From NCBI GenBank assembly GCA_028753945.1, contig JAPNXP010000002.1:15197624-15261623 (forward strand): a stretch of 64,000 nucleotides of DNA. The letters are read 5' to 3'. This stretch comes from Hexactinellida sp. DTS-2022. Lineage: Eukaryota > Porifera > Hexactinellida. The translations under genes and the position numbers were made by a program. The notes under the pieces are model-generated. The model was not told the DNA's origin and ran no database searches. It saw only the letters and a program-made list of their open reading frames with translations. Shown piece by piece: positions 60,673 through 64,000 of this stretch (position 1 is the stretch's first letter; each line of letters starts with the position of its first letter).

Positions 60673-62781
60673 CCGCATTTGCTCCTCCTCCGCTTGGGCC
60701 AGGAGGCCTTGAGCTTCCTGAACTCCCGCTCGGCCCGTGAGTACTCCCGCTGGTCCTGAGAGAGGAGGGAGTGTATGCTCTCCTGGGAGCGCGTGGCTCG
60801 CTTCAGGTCGCACTTGGTATCCTCAAGCTGGGTCTTCAGCTTAAGTCTCTGTCGCCGCTCCTTGGCCTCTCTCTGTCGCAGCCACGAATTGTCGTCCTCC
60901 ACCTCTACACGTGTATACAGTTAGATTAGTGCTTAGTGGTATTAGGTTGTATCAGCGGCGGCGCCAGGGCGCCGCCGCTGGGGGGGCACCAGGTGGGCAA
61001 ACCTGAACCCAGGGGGGGCACACCTTTTTAGAAAAAAACGCAGGAATTCATAGTTGCCGTCGAGACTCGAGAATCCACATATTTTCCCAGTAGGTATAAA
61101 AAACTAATCCCAATTTGCCCAAAACTCCAAGAATCGCAAGCCGTTCGCATTTCAAACTGGTGGATCTTGTTGTTCATGTTCAATATTGTTCATATTTCGC
61201 TAAAAATATCTGAGAATATTTGTTTTCCAAAGAATCTTTCAAAAGTGTGCCCCCCCTGGCGGGGGGGCACCATTTTCCCGTGGGGGGGCACGTGCCCCCC
61301 CTGGCCCCCCCCTGGCGCCGCCACTGGGTTGTATAGTAGAACTCGTTAGTACTGCTGATATACAGTTAGTACGAACACAATTTCAGTTAAAGCTTTTCAA
61401 TAGAAATGATATAAGAATTCCGGATAAGGCGAAAGCATTTTTGACGGTGCCCTGGTGTTCCTACTAACGAGGTTCAATTGTACATAGGGTTTGTATTAAG
61501 TTGAGTTCGCTTATTATGAAGTCTCTATTATGAACACATTTGTATATTCACAATAAGACCTAACTATACTGTACATATACCGGTTATACACTATACATAC
61601 ACTATACTATAAGGGTACATATGTATACCGGTTATACACTATACATACAGGGTGCTATAAGGGTACATATAATACCGGACAGACTGGTCTCTATCTCCTC
61701 CCGCTTGCTCCTCTCGGTGTGGGCCCGGGCCTCAGTTCCGAGGAGGTTATCTCTCAGCTGACTCTTCTCTCTCTCCAGCCGCAGCAGTCTGCTGTCCTTG
61801 CTCTCGTTATCCTCTATCCTATACGTATGGTGTAGTTAGTTAGTATAGTATAGTATAGTATAGTATAGTATGGTATAGTATAGTTAGTATAGTATGGTAT
61901 AGATAGTATAGTATAGTATAGTATAGTATAGTATAGTATAGTTAGTATAGTATACATAGTATAGTATAGTATAGTATAGTATAGTATAGTATAGTTAGTA
62001 TAGTATAGTATAGATAGTATAGTATACATAGTATAGTATACGTATAGTATAGTATAGTATAGATAGTATGGTATAGTATAGTGTAGTATAGTATAGTATA
62101 GTATAGTTAGTATAGTATAGTATAGATAGTATAGTATAGTATAGTATAGATAGTATACGTATGGTATAGTATAGTATAGTATAGTATAGTATAGTATAGT
62201 ATAGTATAGTATAGTATAGTATAGATAGTATGGTATAGTATAGTGTAGTATAGTATAGTATAGTATAGATAGTATGGTATAGTATAGTGTAGTATAGTAT
62301 AGTATATAGCTGTTAAAATATACATTATTGTATTGTGTTGTTGTTGTTGTTAAAAAAATTTCAGAAAAATATTTTTTTTTGTTAATAAATTGAGAAAATC
62401 ACTTACATAAACAACACACTGTCGTTGCTGTTTGTTGTTGTTATTCTAAGTGTTGTTGTTGTTGTTGTCAAAACTAACTTTTAAGCAATGAGAATTAATT
62501 GATAAAATGTGCATTATTTTTGTTGTTGTTATTGTTGTTCAAATTATTATTATTAGTATTAGTATTATTATTGTTGTTGTTGTTATTGACACGACTGTAT
62601 ATACTACTGTTACTGACACTAGGTTTAGCTTGCTTATTTCCCTCCGGAGGGACCGTATGGTGCCGGCGTCCTGGTCTCTCCTCTCGTTACTCTCCCTTAG
62701 CTCTGAGTACAGCTGCGACTTCTCGTACTCCAGTCGCGAGTTATCACACCTCAGTCGAGACTCCTCCACAGAGCTAGTCAT
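60305..62781 (-). CDS. Small coiled-coil protein, unidentified
   Basis: Four exons join in frame to 208 residues: 62618-62781, 61676-61818, 60674-60904 and 60305-60393. An in-frame TAG sits directly before the ATG at 62781. The first 175 residues are highly charged and continuously helical (RLRCDNSRLEYEKSQLYSEL, RLLRLEREKSQLRDNLLG, KLKTQLEDTKCDLKRATRSQ), as in centrosomal or cytoskeletal coiled-coil proteins. A basic patch (WPKRRRSKCG) and an acidic, Tyr-rich tail (SSDSDEEDYFPVYKYSYKPY) end it. I do not recognise the family. Its position head-to-tail with kinesin light chain may be chance. Introns are (TATAG)n, (GTT)n and a hAT element. Confidence 0.72.
60953..61326. mobile_element. 374-bp GC-rich non-autonomous hAT element with perfect 8-bp duplication
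   Basis: GGTTGTAT flanks both sides (60945-60952 and 61327-61334). Ends CAGCGGCGGCGCCAGGG and CCCTGGCGCCGCCACTG are inverted repeats. G and C runs lie inside each end. It lies in an intron of the coiled-coil gene. Confidence 0.9.
61333..61568. repeat. Degraded MITEs, family A then family D piece
   Basis: TAGTAGAACTCGTTAGTACTG to CTAACGAGGTTCAATTG (A), followed by the family D interior TTGTATTAAGTTGAGTTCGC. Confidence 0.65.
61840..62308. repeat. (TATAG)n pentanucleotide microsatellite
   Basis: About 470 bases of TATAG units with scattered GATAG and GTTAG variants and some higher-order repetition. It starts about 20 bases from exon 2 of the coiled-coil gene. Confidence 0.95.
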
Positions 62782-63834
62782 CTAGCTATGCTGTCTATAG
62801 GCTAACCGGGTAGAGCCTCGTTATAGGAACACGGTAATAGGGACACTATTCAGTCCCTGCAAGGGATAACTTATACAGGAGCGCGAGACGCTCCTTTTGG
62901 AGTAGGGTTTTGGAAAATTTTAATTTAGGAGCGCGAAAATTTGGAATCTTCTCCTATACCGTAACATTAATTTGTGATTTTGATGTATGAAATTGGATCA
63001 GACCAGGATTAGGAGCGTATTTACAAATGCTGTATAATACACTGGTCCCCTTCAAAACCTTTTCAATACAAATGATGTTGGTTAATATAATTATATACCA
63101 GAACAAAACCTATTATTATATTATCTAGTAGACACAATTGCACAATATTGTCCAATTTATCTTATATGCTAAGAAAATCGTTTAACCGTTGACTACATAC
63201 ATGTATATATTATCTAATGCATATTTACTAATTAGCCCTCTAGGGATTTAAAGCATTTATATTGGCTTAGAGTTAATTAATTTAAAAATATGCAATACGA
63301 GTACGAATAATGTTATTCTTCAAGATAACTCGAAAGTGTGATAGAAACTATAATACAGTAGAACCTCGTTATAAACACGAGGGAACCGTCAAAATGGGTA
63401 CTCCTTATCCGGAATTTGTATTAACCGATAGCATTTGTATTGAAAAACCTTTGAAGGGCACTGAAATAGTGTTTGTATTAAATGGAATTCGTATTAACCG
63501 TGTTCGTAGTAACGAGGTTCTAATGTCGAACTATTTTAATGCAAACCAATAAATCCCAAAATGACCAATTAAGCATTTAATCGGCCATACTGTATACAGT
63601 TGAAACCGGTTTATTCTAAATTGGTTTATTCTCACTATTAGTGATGCAATCTTTGTTAGAAATTCCAACTTTATTAGTGTTTTCATCGGTTTTTCTTACT
63701 GTTTTTATCTGAAAAAAATGGGTTAGAAAAAACCGGTTTCAACTGTATGTTTAAACAAGCCATACTGTCATACTGTATAGCAAATTATTGACTGGCAAAA
63801 TGTGTTTACAAGTTTGTTTACTACTGTACGTAGA
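62782..63834. repeat. Repeat-filled gap before POLR3H: MITE families A (twice), J and a hAT-like MITE
   Basis: Family A at about 62808-63080 is split by the 184-bp-family hAT-like MITE at 62860-63044 (CAAGGGATAACTTATACAGG to TGTATAATACACTG). Family A again at 63356-63525. Family J at 63598-63747 with ends CAGTTGAAACCGGTTTATTC and AACCGGTTTCAACTG. No gene is seen. Confidence 0.82.
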
Positions 63835-64000
63835 ATGTTTCAGCTCGTGCTATTGCGTGACGTAATTAACATCCCACCTCACCGACTCGACTGGGAACTA
63901 ACAAGGAACCTAAGAGACCAACTCGCAATCAAATACAGCAACAAAGTTGTACACAACATAGGGCTAGTCATTTGTCTGTTCGACATTATAGAAATGAGCG
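63835..64000 (+). CDS. POLR3H: RNA polymerase III subunit RPC8, first exon, partial
   Basis: An open frame from ATG 63835 to the window end encodes MFQLVLLRDVINIPPHRLDW followed by KYSNKVVHNIGLVICLFDII. This matches the N-terminal tip domain of RPC8/POLR3H (start MFxLVE, NKVxxNVGLCICLFDI). RPC8 pairs with RPC9 to form the stalk of Pol III. Rpb7-type paralogs start differently, so the assignment is good although only 55 residues are visible. Confidence 0.88.
   Translation, partial: MFQLVLLRDVINIPPHRLDWELTRNLRDQLAIKYSNKVVHNIGLVICLFDIIEMS

Overview
The window is eukaryotic, AT-rich nuclear DNA. I read it as an early-branching animal, most likely a sponge. The grounds are a Src family kinase with SH3, SH2 and kinase domains, an Ig-domain type I membrane protein, a TRAF-like RING/MATH protein, a TRIM-like coiled-coil/NHL protein without RING, ATF6, short GT-AG introns and close gene packing. 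The species assignment is inference. No gene was compared with a database; names rest on motifs and recalled family sequences.

Layout from left to right: a multi-pass membrane protein running off the left edge (-), an eight-exon Ig-type receptor (+), CDK1 (-), a TRAF-like protein (-), a TAF1C-like Pol I factor (+), mitochondrial trifunctional beta subunit HADHB in nine exons (-), ATF6 in two exons (-), a MAK/ICK-type kinase in 13 exons (-) with a single-exon C2H2 zinc-finger gene nested in its fourth intron, a kinase-only ULK4-like pseudokinase (-), a broken inverted copy of an NHL gene carrying a hAT-like insertion, the intact NHL gene (+), a tandem pair of Src-type genes (-) in which one is a complete kinase and the other an intact-reading but degenerate pseudokinase, mitochondrial pyruvate carrier MPC1 (+), a NADAR protein (-), kinesin light chain (-), a small coiled-coil protein (-), and the first exon of POLR3H (+). 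For HADHB, MAK/ICK, ULK4-like, both Src genes, kinesin light chain, MPC1, ATF6, CDK1, the Ig receptor and the coiled-coil protein I worked out exon boundaries that keep the reading frame throughout.

Almost all remaining DNA is short non-autonomous DNA transposons and simple repeats. At least ten families of 100-350 bp elements begin CAGT and end ACTG next to TA, as pogo/Tigger-like elements do. Others have 8-bp target duplications like hAT elements. Many are nested, chimeric or internally amplified. Several lie within a few tens of bases of splice sites, and one appears to supply a 3' splice site region. (CAA)n, (CAAA)n, (TATAG)n and 23-bp minisatellites fill much of the rest.

The genes are mostly unrelated housekeeping and signalling loci. 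The clearest biological novelty candidate is the Src kinase/pseudokinase tandem. The clearest genome-level novelty is the multi-family swarm of miniature elements and its involvement with intron structure.
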